A DNA stretch of 64,000 bases from a virus, in the IMG/VR virus record IMGVR_UViG_3300010885_059224, positions 1-64,000 of that record. One strand, 5' to 3'. The position numbers were made by a program, and so were the translations under genes. Positions 43,657 to 52,843 of this stretch are shown one piece after another (the first letter of the stretch is position 1; every line of letters starts with the position of its first letter). The notes beneath the pieces are model-generated. The model saw only the letters and a list, made by a program, of their open reading frames with translations. It was not told the DNA's origin and searched no databases.

Positions 43657-44778
43657 ATGAAAAAAGCACACACAGACCTATTCGACCGTCCGTCTGGATT
43701 AGGTGACACTAGAGTAGAATACTTATATAATAAAGAAAACGGAACATTACCATCTAAGGTATACGTTGGAGATCCGCTTGATTTAGAAAAGACTAGCCAG
43801 TTTATATCTGATAATTTTGATCCATTAAATTCAGAATTTGCGTTTAAAGGGGGGAAACTATCAGAATCAGGATTCTGGCTAGGTAAAGGAGAATATCTGG
43901 ATATTATTCTTGAGGTTAGCGATTACGGAAGATCAAGAGAATATCTGCCGTACATTAGCGAAGAAAGTTATAATCTTAATAAACCTAAACAAGTAAAAAC
44001 CTGCTCTGTTCAGGCTTGTGGTGGCTCCCCTGAAAAACTAAAAAAGTTAGGTGAGGAGTTGTCTAAGTTCAAACATGAAGCAGAAGCAAAGATATACCTA
44101 TTAGTAAGCGAACATGGGGATACAGATTTACGGCCACTAGATGTGCCTGTAATAGACACTAACCTTGATTTGAATTACGGTACTGAGTTTAAAGAAGTAC
44201 ATGATAGTGTTATAGACTCATTAAAGAATAAATCCTCTGGTTTATACCTGTTTTATGGGGATCCAGGCACAGGTAAATCCTCGTATATCAAACATCTGCT
44301 ATCAACAGTAAAAAATAGAAAGATTGTTTATATCCCTATTAGCCTTATTGATAGCCTGACATCGCCAAACTTCCTGCCGCTGCTCATGAGTAATAGGAAC
44401 ATGATTCTTGTTATAGAAGACGCAGAAAAGGCACTATTATCCCGGGAAGAAGATAGAGGAAACTCATCACTGGTATCAACCATACTTAATCTTACGGATA
44501 GCTTTATAAGCAGTACCTTGAATGTAAGTATTATTGCTACATTCAATACCAAAAAGGAAAATCTTGATAAGGCCTTGTTAAGAAAAGGCAGGTTGAAAGT
44601 CAGTCATGAGTTCAAGAAATTATCGGTAGAAGATAGTCAGAAATTAATAGACTCTCTAGGTATACAACATACTGCAACAGAGAGTATGTCTATTGCTGAC
44701 ATCTATTATTTAGACGAAGATAATCGTCACAAAGAAGATAAAGAAGAAGATAGAGTTATTGGCTTTGGTAAGGCTTAA
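43657..44778 (+). CDS. AAA ATPase
   Basis: 373 residues. Walker A GDPGTGKSS near residue 201, Walker B LVIEDAEK near 250, sensor IATFNTKKENL and arginine-type LRKGRL near 307: a classical AAA module of the BCS1/proteasome-like kind. The N-terminal ~180 residues are unique and may bind the target. Such ATPases are common in large phages but their target is unknown. The stop overlaps the convergent terminase stop by 4 nt. Confidence 0.85.
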   Translation: MKKAHTDLFDRPSGLGDTRVEYLYNKENGTLPSKVYVGDPLDLEKTSQFISDNFDPLNSEFAFKGGKLSESGFWLGKGEYLDIILEVSDYGRSREYLPYISEESYNLNKPKQVKTCSVQACGGSPEKLKKLGEELSKFKHEAEAKIYLLVSEHGDTDLRPLDVPVIDTNLDLNYGTEFKEVHDSVIDSLKNKSSGLYLFYGDPGTGKSSYIKHLLSTVKNRKIVYIPISLIDSLTSPNFLPLLMSNRNMILVIEDAEKALLSREEDRGNSSLVSTILNLTDSFISSTLNVSIIATFNTKKENLDKALLRKGRLKVSHEFKKLSVEDSQKLIDSLGIQHTATESMSIADIYYLDEDNRHKEDKEEDRVIGFGKA

Positions 44779-46478
44779 ATAACATCTCTTGCACTACTAC
44801 TTGCGCCCTGGAGACTAATATCTCCAGCGGCCATGTAGGCGGCGCAAACAGCAAACACAAGACTGTGCATTGCATCATCAGGCTGGTTAGGGTTGTGGTT
44901 ATAGAACATTTCCTGACCGTACATACCATCCTTTACTTCTACATAAACATTTAATAAGTCCTGCATATAGTCGGACACATCCTCCCAATTAGGGAACAAT
45001 ATTTTACCTGCCTTTATTTGGCGTATAACTAATGAAATAACATCAGATCTATGTAGCACCCAGCGGTTTTGCCTCCAATCGTAATCTCCCATATCAAAAT
45101 ACTGAATAACTTTACTTCTCCTATATGTTGCTAATTGCGAACGTGTAGGGCTTGTTAATTCACACAGTTTAATTCCTCTGATAGGGTCAGGACCGGAGTC
45201 AGCCACACAAAAGGCATTATAATCATTAGCTAACTCTGAGATGTTTCTAATATGCCCTTCATGATCAAATCCATTGAATATCTTTACATAGAAAACCTCA
45301 AACACTCCATCGTTTCTCATGGCTCCTGCGGTGCATATAGTTCTGCTTTGAACCATAGAAACACCCCAATCCACTCCAACCGTGTATATCTTATACATCG
45401 GCCGGTTCTTTTCATGAATAAGCTTTTGACCATTACTATCCAACATCTTACCTAACACACAAACACGACGAAGTTCTTCTTCTGTGATGGGTTTTGTACC
45501 CATATCAAAAGTAAGCCCAAACACCTCGTTCATTATCTTTTTATGATCGTACTTACCACTAGTACATTTTTCATAAATTTCTTTCCACTCTTTTTCAGTT
45601 TCATTAAAGAATGGCAGTATAGGCTGGGCTAGATGATAACCAGTCATCAGGAAGTTAGTAGGATTTCCTGCCGCCCATTCACCATCTCTTGCATTAATAA
45701 GTTTAGAACACTTAGAACAACTCAAACCGTGCTCCAAAATCATTTTCATTGGGTCATTACCCTCTGTGAGACTATTCCAATGACCACATCCACAGCGCAT
45801 CATCCACTCAAGCTGATTCGTTGTTTTCCATAAACTATGAATAGTATTCGTACTATCCAAAGGAGTACCTGCAAAGATCTCTCTTTTGTAAGGGCTCAAT
45901 GCCATAGTTTCCTGGATAATAGGAATCTGGTCATACATCATGTCTTGCACCTCATCATAAACAATACAATCAACCGCAGGTCCACGGACTCGCGTAGCAT
46001 CATCTTTAACATAACGAAACAAGATACTGCTTCTGGTATCGCCCATAATTTTTTCAAACACATCATTCTTATCCCAACCTTTCACCAACATATTCTTAAC
46101 CTTAGGGCTATCAAACCTGGGTGGAAGGTAATTACTAGAGAAATACTTAACAGTTAATTCCTGAGGGCCAATATAGAGCATCTTGTAGTAGTTCCATCTC
46201 AACATATTCAAGCACACAAAATTACTCAAAAGTGTACTCTTTAAAGTTTTACGACTACACTTAAGGAGCAGTTTCTGTGGCATGTGGTCATACACATGTT
46301 TAAGCATCGGGAAATCAGTTAAATCTTGAAGCCTCCCCTCATTATCGAACAAATAGTTCTCGACAAAATGAGAGGGCGGAAGTACCGAAAACATCAGCTG
46401 TCGAGCGCGAAAAACAGCATCCTTGGTACCAACCTGGAAAAGTTTTTCTATAGTATCTTTGACATCAGAATGGGACAT
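44775..46478 (-). CDS. Terminase large subunit
   Basis: 567 residues; DNA-packaging motor and headful/cos nuclease. Walker B CIVYDEVQDM at residues 171-180. The Walker A place holds KCSRKTLKST (74-83), which keeps K-S/T but not the usual G-K. A zinc-ribbon-like pair, CGCG and CSKC, with G-x-W after it, resembles the insertion of the lambda GpA family. The nuclease has VGVDWG, ADSGPDP and PDDAMHSL acidic positions. It is on the minus strand, away from other head genes; no small subunit seen nearby. Confidence 0.88.
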   Translation of the reverse strand: MSHSDVKDTIEKLFQVGTKDAVFRARQLMFSVLPPSHFVENYLFDNEGRLQDLTDFPMLKHVYDHMPQKLLLKCSRKTLKSTLLSNFVCLNMLRWNYYKMLYIGPQELTVKYFSSNYLPPRFDSPKVKNMLVKGWDKNDVFEKIMGDTRSSILFRYVKDDATRVRGPAVDCIVYDEVQDMMYDQIPIIQETMALSPYKREIFAGTPLDSTNTIHSLWKTTNQLEWMMRCGCGHWNSLTEGNDPMKMILEHGLSCSKCSKLINARDGEWAAGNPTNFLMTGYHLAQPILPFFNETEKEWKEIYEKCTSGKYDHKKIMNEVFGLTFDMGTKPITEEELRRVCVLGKMLDSNGQKLIHEKNRPMYKIYTVGVDWGVSMVQSRTICTAGAMRNDGVFEVFYVKIFNGFDHEGHIRNISELANDYNAFCVADSGPDPIRGIKLCELTSPTRSQLATYRRSKVIQYFDMGDYDWRQNRWVLHRSDVISLVIRQIKAGKILFPNWEDVSDYMQDLLNVYVEVKDGMYGQEMFYNHNPNQPDDAMHSLVFAVCAAYMAAGDISLQGASSSARDVI

Positions 46479-46634
46479 AGAACAAGAAAGAAGTTAAGTA
46501 AAAAACCGCAACAAGGCAATAACTTTGTTGCACTATATGATTTTACATACAGATCATTAGATTCGCTAATATCCACCCTAACACCTAAAGTGAAGGGAAA
46601 TAAAAAATATTATCCAATCTATGGAAAGAAGTAG
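46470..46634 (+). CDS. Small basic protein overlapping terminase start
   Basis: 54 residues from ATG 46470 (MGHRTRKKLSKKPQQG), very basic. Its start lies inside the first codons of the divergent terminase gene. A longer frame to 46326 would lie wholly inside the terminase gene and is less likely. Possibly nucleic-acid binding. Confidence 0.45.
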   Translation: MGHRTRKKLSKKPQQGNNFVALYDFTYRSLDSLISTLTPKVKGNKKYYPIYGKK

Positions 46635-46636
46635 TG

Positions 46637-46642
46637 TATAAT
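46637..46642 (+). promoter_or_regulatory. TATAAT box next to start
   Basis: TATAATTAATTA directly before the ATG at 46649, identical 12-mer to 32858-32869. Predicted transcription start coincides with the start codon. Confidence 0.55.
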
Positions 46643-46648
46643 TAATTA

Positions 46649-46840
46649 ATGAGCAAAACAGCAATATATTATAAAGTTAGAGACAGACTTTGCGGCTATG
46701 TAGAACCGATACTAAATCCGTTACTTAGTAAGTATTATACAGATAGCAGCAAGTCTCAGCAACGCAAAGAGTTAACGCATATTCCTGAACCTCCAGTTCA
46801 GAAACCTATGCAACAACCACCACGACCTAAAAAGGTATAA
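46649..46840 (+). CDS. Small Pro/Gln-rich-tail protein
   Basis: 63 residues; SKTAIYYKVRDRLCGYVEPI followed by a Pro/Gln/Lys-rich tail (PPVQKPMQQPPRPKK), likely disordered. A leaderless-type promoter lies just upstream. Function unknown. Confidence 0.55.
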   Translation: MSKTAIYYKVRDRLCGYVEPILNPLLSKYYTDSSKSQQRKELTHIPEPPVQKPMQQPPRPKKV

Positions 46841-46861
46841 CCCTTCAAAACAACACACACA

Positions 46862-47341
46862 TTGAAAAGAAGAAAAAAGAAAAAGGTTAACAAAAAAATA
46901 ATTAAGAATGAGACTCCTCCCGTTAAAAGAGGTAGGGGTAGACCTAGAAAAGAGGTTAAAGCTGTAGAGGCAACTCCGGCTAAAAGACGTGGAAGGCCAC
47001 CAAAGGTTAAAACACCATTGCCGGCTCCACTTAAGAAGGAAGACAAGCTAGCAGGGTTTAGAAGGCCCGTGAAGCTTGCTATAAGAAGCAAACCTGCAAT
47101 GGGGTACAATGACACCCCGCAATCTCCTCAGGAGCTACAGATAGCCTCACACCCATTATATAATGGCTCTGTGTGGTTACTCTCCAAGCTGCCACCACAT
47201 GAGGAGGAGTATATTAAGAAAATGGCTAGAAAGAGAGGCACCACTCCATTAAACACTATTATGGAGCATATCCTTGATTTCTTTGCCATAAGAGGCACAG
47301 AACTTGGTCAAGCATTAAAAGAAACACACAAACCCGTATAA
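46862..47341 (+). CDS. AT-hook DNA-binding protein
   Basis: 159 residues, TTG start, since no ATG lies near. The N-terminal 60 residues are highly basic with two AT-hooks, KRGRGRPRK and KRRGRPPK (near residues 22-30 and 42-50), which bind the minor groove of A/T-rich DNA. The C-terminal part (EEEYIKKMARKRGTTPLNTIMEHI) resembles a ribbon-helix-helix. Probably a nucleoid-type or transcription factor for phage or host DNA. AT-hooks are uncommon in phages. It opens the Ycf46-like unit. Confidence 0.75.
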   Translation: MKRRKKKKVNKKIIKNETPPVKRGRGRPRKEVKAVEATPAKRRGRPPKVKTPLPAPLKKEDKLAGFRRPVKLAIRSKPAMGYNDTPQSPQELQIASHPLYNGSVWLLSKLPPHEEEYIKKMARKRGTTPLNTIMEHILDFFAIRGTELGQALKETHKPV

Positions 47342-47342
47342 A

Positions 47343-48911
47343 ATGGAATTCACACAAAAATTCAAAAACTATTACAAAGCACACTATCCTAGCCTGTTCA
47401 TCCTAACCCATGAGGAGGAGAGGGTAGTAAAAGATATCCTGGAGCTATTCTCCACGGATGAGGTAACAAAGATACACACCTGGGATGCCCAACGTGGATT
47501 GGTTAATCTTAAAGATACAAATCAAATTCACCCAGAAGGGCTAAATAACAGCACAGAGCTTCTCAAGTATCTACAGAGCTACAGAGAAGAGGATAATATC
47601 TTTATCCTAAAAGACTTCCACCTTCACTTCGACAAGGTGATTAACATCCGCCTGCTCAGGAACCTTTGGAATATTCTAAAGACCAAGGGTAACATGTTGG
47701 TTCTTGTTGGCCATAAATTCGCAATACCCGCGGAAATGGAAAAAGAGATTCAGTTGATAGACTACGATCTCCCTGGTGCAAAGAGCATAGAGGAGCGTCT
47801 AGCGTTTATTATTGATTCTGTTAACAAGGCCCGGGAGGACAATAAAATGGACGCCCTAGTGGTTCCTGAAGAAATCAAAGAAGCGGCAGTAGAAGCAGCC
47901 AAGGGTATGACCTTTGGTGAAATTGAGAATGCTTTTGCTATGGCATACACCACCACGAAGAGCTTTGAACAGCCATTTGTGGGTACGGTATTCGATGAGA
48001 AGATTCAGCAGCTGAAGAAAAACGGACTGCTAACCTATATCCCATCTGATATATCGTTTGATAATGTGGGTGGGCTTAACGGCTTAAAGCGTTGGATCCG
48101 CTCTAGGAAAAAGGCATATTCACAGGATGCAAGAGACTACAAGCTACCCCTACCAAAGGGTATATTGCTGGCCTCTGTGCCTGGTGTGGGCAAAACTCTT
48201 GTAAGCAAGTCTATTGCTAAGGAGTTTGATTGCCCATTGTTCCAGTTCGATATGGGATCTATATTTGATTCTCATGTTGGTAACAGTGAGCGTAATATGC
48301 GTGAAGCCATCAAGGTCATAGAGAGCATTGGAAAGTGCGTTATACTTATTGATGAGATAGAAAAGAGTCTCAGTAAGGATGCAGTTTCTGGTAAGGGTGA
48401 CACAGGTGTAAGTTCACGTATCTTTGGTACGTTTCTTGGTTGGCTCAATGACAGGACTAATCCTGCGTTCATTGTGGCAACCTCAAACGATCACACCATA
48501 CTCCCAACGCCACTTATTCGTAAGGGTAGGTTTGACCAGTTATTCTGGGTTGACCTTCCTAGCGATCAGGAACGTCGTGAGATATTCAATGTGGTATTAA
48601 CCAAATATGGCCGTAACCCCTCAGATTTCGACCTAAAGAAATTTGTTGTTGAATCAGATGAATTCACAGGTGCTGAAATTGAGGATGTGGTTAAATCTGC
48701 ATTGTTCAGGGCATTTGATGTTGGTAAAGAAATATCCGATAAGGATGTATTAGCAGAGTTGGATGAGTTTATTCCTTTTGCCCATTCGCACGAGGAAGAT
48801 CTTCAGACCATGCGTAAACAAGCCCGCGGCAAGCTAGTCATGCTTAACGATCAGGGCGAAACCCAAACAATAGAAACCGCTATGCGAAAGCTTAGCATCT
48901 CAATGGAATAA
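47343..48911 (+). CDS. ycf46-like: Ycf46-like AAA ATPase
   Basis: 522 residues. The N-terminus YPSLFILTHEEERVV is the signature of plastid/cyanobacterial Ycf46, and the AAA domain follows at ~255-450 with ASVPGVGKT (Walker A, ~278), VILIDEIEK (Walker B, ~331), ATSNDHTILP and LIRKGRFDQ. Full-length match in layout. Ycf46's role is not firmly established; links to carbon metabolism or protein remodelling have been proposed. The DUF3150-like gene follows after one base. Confidence 0.82.
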   Translation: MEFTQKFKNYYKAHYPSLFILTHEEERVVKDILELFSTDEVTKIHTWDAQRGLVNLKDTNQIHPEGLNNSTELLKYLQSYREEDNIFILKDFHLHFDKVINIRLLRNLWNILKTKGNMLVLVGHKFAIPAEMEKEIQLIDYDLPGAKSIEERLAFIIDSVNKAREDNKMDALVVPEEIKEAAVEAAKGMTFGEIENAFAMAYTTTKSFEQPFVGTVFDEKIQQLKKNGLLTYIPSDISFDNVGGLNGLKRWIRSRKKAYSQDARDYKLPLPKGILLASVPGVGKTLVSKSIAKEFDCPLFQFDMGSIFDSHVGNSERNMREAIKVIESIGKCVILIDEIEKSLSKDAVSGKGDTGVSSRIFGTFLGWLNDRTNPAFIVATSNDHTILPTPLIRKGRFDQLFWVDLPSDQERREIFNVVLTKYGRNPSDFDLKKFVVESDEFTGAEIEDVVKSALFRAFDVGKEISDKDVLAELDEFIPFAHSHEEDLQTMRKQARGKLVMLNDQGETQTIETAMRKLSISME

Positions 48912-48912
48912 T

Positions 48913-49917
48913 ATGGAAAGAGAACACAAAATATCAGACACACTACAGCAGTACTACGACAAGGTATTCCAAGATGGAAAGCTTGTGAACGTACACATAG
49001 CAATGTGGGGAATGAGCTACAGCCTAACGGAAGAAGATATCAAATTAGATAACAAACTTCCTGAGGTTATTCAGCTCGGCAAGAAAATGCTTATCAAGCC
49101 TGCGGTACATAACCTGTTCCGCAGTCTACAGGCCAAGGCCCGTAACTACTTGTACGCCAACTCATTCCAGTTTCCACTGGTTCCTCAAGCACACTTTGTC
49201 CCTAAGGCAAGATATGTAGAGGTCTATCAGAAGCTGAATGAGTATAAAGAAGCGTTCATCCAGATGCGTGATGAGTTCATCGAGAAGTATCCAACCTATA
49301 AGGAGGAGGCTATAGAGTACTACAAGCAGTTTGCAGACCAGATCAACGTTGATGATATGGAATATCTATATCCCAGCGTTGAAAACGTGAAGAGCAAGTT
49401 CTCATTCGAGATTGTATCCTTCGAGGTTAAACTGCCTACTGAGTTTGCTGACATTGATATTCATACTGAAATCAATCGTGAGCAGGCTGCTGGTGAAGCT
49501 AAACTTGCGGCCGCACGTCAGTACAAGCAGGAGTATAAGAACCAGTTGGATACCCACATGGGTAAAATCAACGAGTTCGTTGGTGATGTTATCAACACCC
49601 TGCGCAGCAAGGTGGTAGAGCATTGCTCTGTTGTACTTGGTAAAATCTCAAAGAAAGAGGTTGTTTCCGAGACCAGCATCAAAACACTCATGAAGCACAT
49701 CAATGAGTTTCGTGATCTTAACTTCATAGAAGATAAGACCATAGAGGCAGAGCTTAGTAAGGTCGAAAAGCTCCTTAAAGGGGAAACAGACTTTGCCAAG
49801 GATAAGGATGCAGTCAAAGAGCTGCAGGGCGTGTTAACCAATGTTATCACGGAAGCCAAGAGTATGACCGACGTGGCCAATATCTCTGGTGAATACTTCC
49901 GTAAGCTAGAGGTATAA
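48913..49917 (+). CDS. DUF3150-like protein
   Basis: 334 residues, mainly helical. The N-terminus LVNVHIAMWGMSYSLTEEDI, then GKKMLIKP and FVPKARYVEVYQKL match the DUF3150 pattern found in phages next to MoxR/AAA ATPases. Likely acts with the preceding Ycf46-like ATPase; overlap and spacing (1 nt) support co-translation. Function unknown. Confidence 0.65.
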   Translation: MEREHKISDTLQQYYDKVFQDGKLVNVHIAMWGMSYSLTEEDIKLDNKLPEVIQLGKKMLIKPAVHNLFRSLQAKARNYLYANSFQFPLVPQAHFVPKARYVEVYQKLNEYKEAFIQMRDEFIEKYPTYKEEAIEYYKQFADQINVDDMEYLYPSVENVKSKFSFEIVSFEVKLPTEFADIDIHTEINREQAAGEAKLAAARQYKQEYKNQLDTHMGKINEFVGDVINTLRSKVVEHCSVVLGKISKKEVVSETSIKTLMKHINEFRDLNFIEDKTIEAELSKVEKLLKGETDFAKDKDAVKELQGVLTNVITEAKSMTDVANISGEYFRKLEV

Positions 49918-49918
49918 T

Positions 49919-50248
49919 ATGTACGAGGGAGAAGAAACAGTAATGAATATTCCCTCTTTTGATATGCTCTGGATCTCCTTTAGGGGGGATCCAGAGGGTA
50001 CCTTTAGCTTGATAGTTCCGTGTTGCGAGGTAATCAACGGAGTAATAATAGGAATTACTCAAACTGATATCATTGTATCGCATAAAAAAGAAAACATAGA
50101 ACTCTCGCACGGAGAATTCAAGGAAGCCATAGAATATGAACTCAATGACGCATTGGAACACCAGGGGTTCAAAAAGAAGAAAATAACGCGACTTAGCGTT
50201 CAGCCGGCAAAAACAAATGACGTTATACAAATACTAATAACACAATGA
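49919..50248 (+). CDS. Hypothetical protein in Ycf cluster
   Basis: 109 residues, beta-rich first half with a CC pair in LIVPCCEVING. Overlaps the Ycf35-like gene by 4 nt (ATGA). Function unknown; linked to the Ycf-type neighbours by coupling. Confidence 0.6.
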   Translation: MYEGEETVMNIPSFDMLWISFRGDPEGTFSLIVPCCEVINGVIIGITQTDIIVSHKKENIELSHGEFKEAIEYELNDALEHQGFKKKKITRLSVQPAKTNDVIQILITQ

Positions 50249-50634
50249 GCCACTCAGTAAAAATCAAAACAAAGTTTAAAAACAAGAGATTACTTTTGAG
50301 TACTTTTGAAAATCTCGGATGGAAAATTGTCGAGAACCAGAAGTGCACAACATATCCCTCCGACCCTAGTAGAAACGATGTTCATCAATATGTAGCATTA
50401 AATCCTTCTCCTCGAGGATATGATGTGGGAATTGACATCAATAGTGACGGTGAAGCAGTATTCACCTGCGACTTCTTTGATAGCTCTATAGCTAGGCAGT
50501 TAGGGCAGAATCTAAAGAATGTTAAACAGAATTATTCATTAACTGAATTAAAGCAGTTCATGAATGAGGAGGATCTCAACTATCAGATAGAGACCCTAAA
50601 GACAGGAGAACTCAAAATAATCGCAACCAAATAA
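50245..50634 (+). CDS. ycf35-like: Ycf35-like (DUF1257) protein
   Basis: 129 residues. MSH-x-x-x-IKTKFKNKRLL, NLGWKI and GYDVGIDINSDGEAVF follow the DUF1257/Ycf35 pattern (MSHFxxIKT, LGW, GYDIGF). Start overlap ATGA with the preceding gene. In cyanobacteria this family stands beside DUF2997 and Ycf46 genes, and here all three lie within 4 kb. Confidence 0.75.
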   Translation: MSHSVKIKTKFKNKRLLLSTFENLGWKIVENQKCTTYPSDPSRNDVHQYVALNPSPRGYDVGIDINSDGEAVFTCDFFDSSIARQLGQNLKNVKQNYSLTELKQFMNEEDLNYQIETLKTGELKIIATK

Positions 50635-50646
50635 CCAAAAACACAT

Positions 50647-50910
50647 ATGACAACACAGGGATTTGACTCCATCAAGCAGCAGCTAGAAAGATCAATCGTG
50701 GAAACACTCTATCACGATTGTCAGCCGTATCCTCCAGCAAAGGTGTATGTTCACAACTACAGCCTGCAGGCAGAGAAGTCACACGGTTGGGCAAGGGCAA
50801 AGGTTACGTATGTGGTTTACTGCCCAGGAGAAAAACTCCACACGGTAAACATCCGGTTCCAGCATGACAAGATGGGCCGGTTCCTCATGAACACAATGCA
50901 GTATGTCTAA
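50647..50910 (+). CDS. Small hypothetical protein in Ycf cluster
   Basis: 87 residues, one helix then beta strands (ARAKVTYVVYCPGEKLHTVN). Overlaps the following DUF2997-like gene by 8 nt. Not recognised. Confidence 0.6.
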   Translation: MTTQGFDSIKQQLERSIVETLYHDCQPYPPAKVYVHNYSLQAEKSHGWARAKVTYVVYCPGEKLHTVNIRFQHDKMGRFLMNTMQYV

Positions 50911-51100
50911 AAACATCACATTCATTATTGATAACAATGGTAATGTGAAAGTCGACAAGGTTGAGGGATATGGATCAGGATGCCTTGAGGCTACAAAACT
51001 CATTGAGGATCGTCTTGGTGGAGCCGAGGAGGGCTCCAGAGAGATGACAGAGGAATATAATAAACCCATTGAAAACGGCGGGAATACTATAGAGTTATGA
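50903..51100 (+). CDS. DUF2997-like protein
   Basis: 65 residues. ITFIIDNNGNVKVDKVEGYG then C-x-x-A-T-x-x-I-E-x-x-LG and EY match the DUF2997 pattern (I-x-I-x-x-x-G-x-V ... G-x-x-C-x-x-A-T ... EYY). A small protein usually encoded beside Ycf35/DUF1257, probably as a partner. C-terminal half is longer and more acidic than the family core. Confidence 0.7.
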   Translation: MSKNITFIIDNNGNVKVDKVEGYGSGCLEATKLIEDRLGGAEEGSREMTEEYNKPIENGGNTIEL

Positions 51101-51369
51101 GAAGCGTTATCTATATAGACAAGGAAGGTAATCTTTCAGGTCTTTCTGATAATCTATTCGACAAGCTGGCTGCCCTCGGTAGGAGGGCAGTCATGCGGGT
51201 CTCTAACATTGAATTCAATTCAAGAATTCAAAAATGGCAAGCAGTAGACCTTGATGGAAACATCATAGGCACACACGAGTTTAGAGATAAACTTATAGAG
51301 ATAGAACGAGATTATCTAAACACAAAAATAGAGGAAGACTATGGAAAGAATCAAAACCTGCTTTCTTAA
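51097..51369 (+). CDS. Small hypothetical protein
   Basis: 90 residues; starts SVIYIDKEGNLSGLSDNLFD. Overlaps its neighbours at both ends (4 nt and 29 nt), so it is tightly coupled. Not recognised. Confidence 0.5.
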   Translation: MRSVIYIDKEGNLSGLSDNLFDKLAALGRRAVMRVSNIEFNSRIQKWQAVDLDGNIIGTHEFRDKLIEIERDYLNTKIEEDYGKNQNLLS

Positions 51370-51742
51370 AAAAGCGGAAATATACGTGGGTAATGTAACT
51401 GAGGTGATGGCCATAGAATTGGTAAAGAATAGCAATAACATGTACTATGTATTTGAAAATCTATTCCATACCAAAACTGGAAAGTACAGTAAGGCAGAAA
51501 TAGCTGCGGTCTGGATGGCTGATTCATTAGCCTTAGACATTTACGAACTTGCTGTAGAAAACAGGACAAGTGGTGAAAATTCCGACGGAGGATACGCATT
51601 TGTACAGGATGGAGATAATCTCACGGGATTATCACATCTACTTGACTACACGAAAGAATACGTGGATGGTTATAACGCAGGCACAATCAGTGAAACCCCT
51701 AAAGTGGTATTCACAGAACAACACAGAAAACTAGAAGTATGA
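51341..51742 (+). CDS. Hypothetical protein
   Basis: 133 residues, alpha/beta. Overlaps the previous gene by 29 nt, its start being the first ATG of the frame. Ends with an ATGA overlap into the SbcD-like gene. Function unknown. Confidence 0.55.
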   Translation: MERIKTCFLKKAEIYVGNVTEVMAIELVKNSNNMYYVFENLFHTKTGKYSKAEIAAVWMADSLALDIYELAVENRTSGENSDGGYAFVQDGDNLTGLSHLLDYTKEYVDGYNAGTISETPKVVFTEQHRKLEV

Positions 51743-52842
51743 AATTCTTAGCAATATCCGATGAACATCTGGGTAGCAAATTATACAACTTCCCAGAGCT
51801 AGAAAATGATTGTAGGGTAGTGTTCACAAAGGCCATAGACACAGCCATAGAGCTGGGTGTGGACTACCTTGTTAGCATTGGTGACTTGTTCGACAACAAC
51901 AAGCCGTCTTCAGAGACAATAGACTTCGTGTCTGGTGAGCTTAGAAGGCTTCGCAGGGCAAATATAATTCCATTGGGTATTGCTGGAGATCACAGCAAAC
52001 CTGTGGATGGTGTTACTTGGGAAAAAATCGCAGGATTTGATCCTATCAACACAGAGAGTGAGTTCGTTGGAATAGATTATAATGATAACCCTCAACATGT
52101 TATAGACCTGTTGAATATGGAATTAAACAGCAGACCAGCAAACTCTGTTAAGTTTATTTTCCTGCACCAGCAGGTCCCTGAGTTGTTTCACTTTATATCA
52201 GAGAAGAAGAAAGTATCTATAAAGGATATAGACTTCTCTAATCAATGCGGATCAATACAGGCTATATTCCTTGGAGATATTCATAAACGTCTAGAGATGT
52301 GGTATCACGACCCTGTGTGTGACCGTAAAATCTTTGTAGGTTATTGCGGAAGTCTAGGAGTCACAGCAGCTGATGAAACAGAGAAGGACGGCATGTACTA
52401 TTGGAATGGTGATAAGTTAGAAATAGTTGAGTACCAGCTACCTAGGAAGTTTGTTACCTTGAATATTACAAAAGACAACATAGATAACTTCTCTCCGTCC
52501 CTATATGCAGAATATGTGATGAGTGAGAATAAACCTGTGTTTCTTTGTAAATATACCCATGAGGTATCAGACCAACTAGACAAGCTCCAGTTCTTGTACA
52601 AGATTGGCATGGTTAAATTCACTAGAGTAAAACTAGATAAAAATAATCAGGAAGAACATATCAATATAAGGTCTGAGCTTAAAACCGCAGATCGTATATT
52701 TAATGTTCTTCACGAACTCACAAACGGTAAAGATGATAGCGATATCATATATAACACAGCAGTAAAATTACTAACAGAGGATGACACGGCGAAAGTTCTG
52801 GATAGTCTGAAGAACGAAATTTTACTACAACAACCAAAATAA
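51739..52842 (+). CDS. sbcD-like: SbcD/Mre11-like nuclease (gp47 type)
   Basis: 367 residues, metallophosphoesterase that with SbcC/gp46 trims DNA ends in recombination and replication. Motifs: SDEHLG (D8, H10), GDLFDNNKPS, AGDHSKP (the usual GNHD is altered, N to D), FLHQQ and LGDIHKR. Length and order fit the family. The SbcC-like gene follows two genes later. Confidence 0.87.
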   Translation: MKFLAISDEHLGSKLYNFPELENDCRVVFTKAIDTAIELGVDYLVSIGDLFDNNKPSSETIDFVSGELRRLRRANIIPLGIAGDHSKPVDGVTWEKIAGFDPINTESEFVGIDYNDNPQHVIDLLNMELNSRPANSVKFIFLHQQVPELFHFISEKKKVSIKDIDFSNQCGSIQAIFLGDIHKRLEMWYHDPVCDRKIFVGYCGSLGVTAADETEKDGMYYWNGDKLEIVEYQLPRKFVTLNITKDNIDNFSPSLYAEYVMSENKPVFLCKYTHEVSDQLDKLQFLYKIGMVKFTRVKLDKNNQEEHINIRSELKTADRIFNVLHELTNGKDDSDIIYNTAVKLLTEDDTAKVLDSLKNEILLQQPK

Positions 52843-52843
52843 T

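Noticed and set aside
49518-49880. Minus-strand frame of 120 codons
   Set aside because: Inside the DUF3150-like gene; Ser/Leu-rich shadow.
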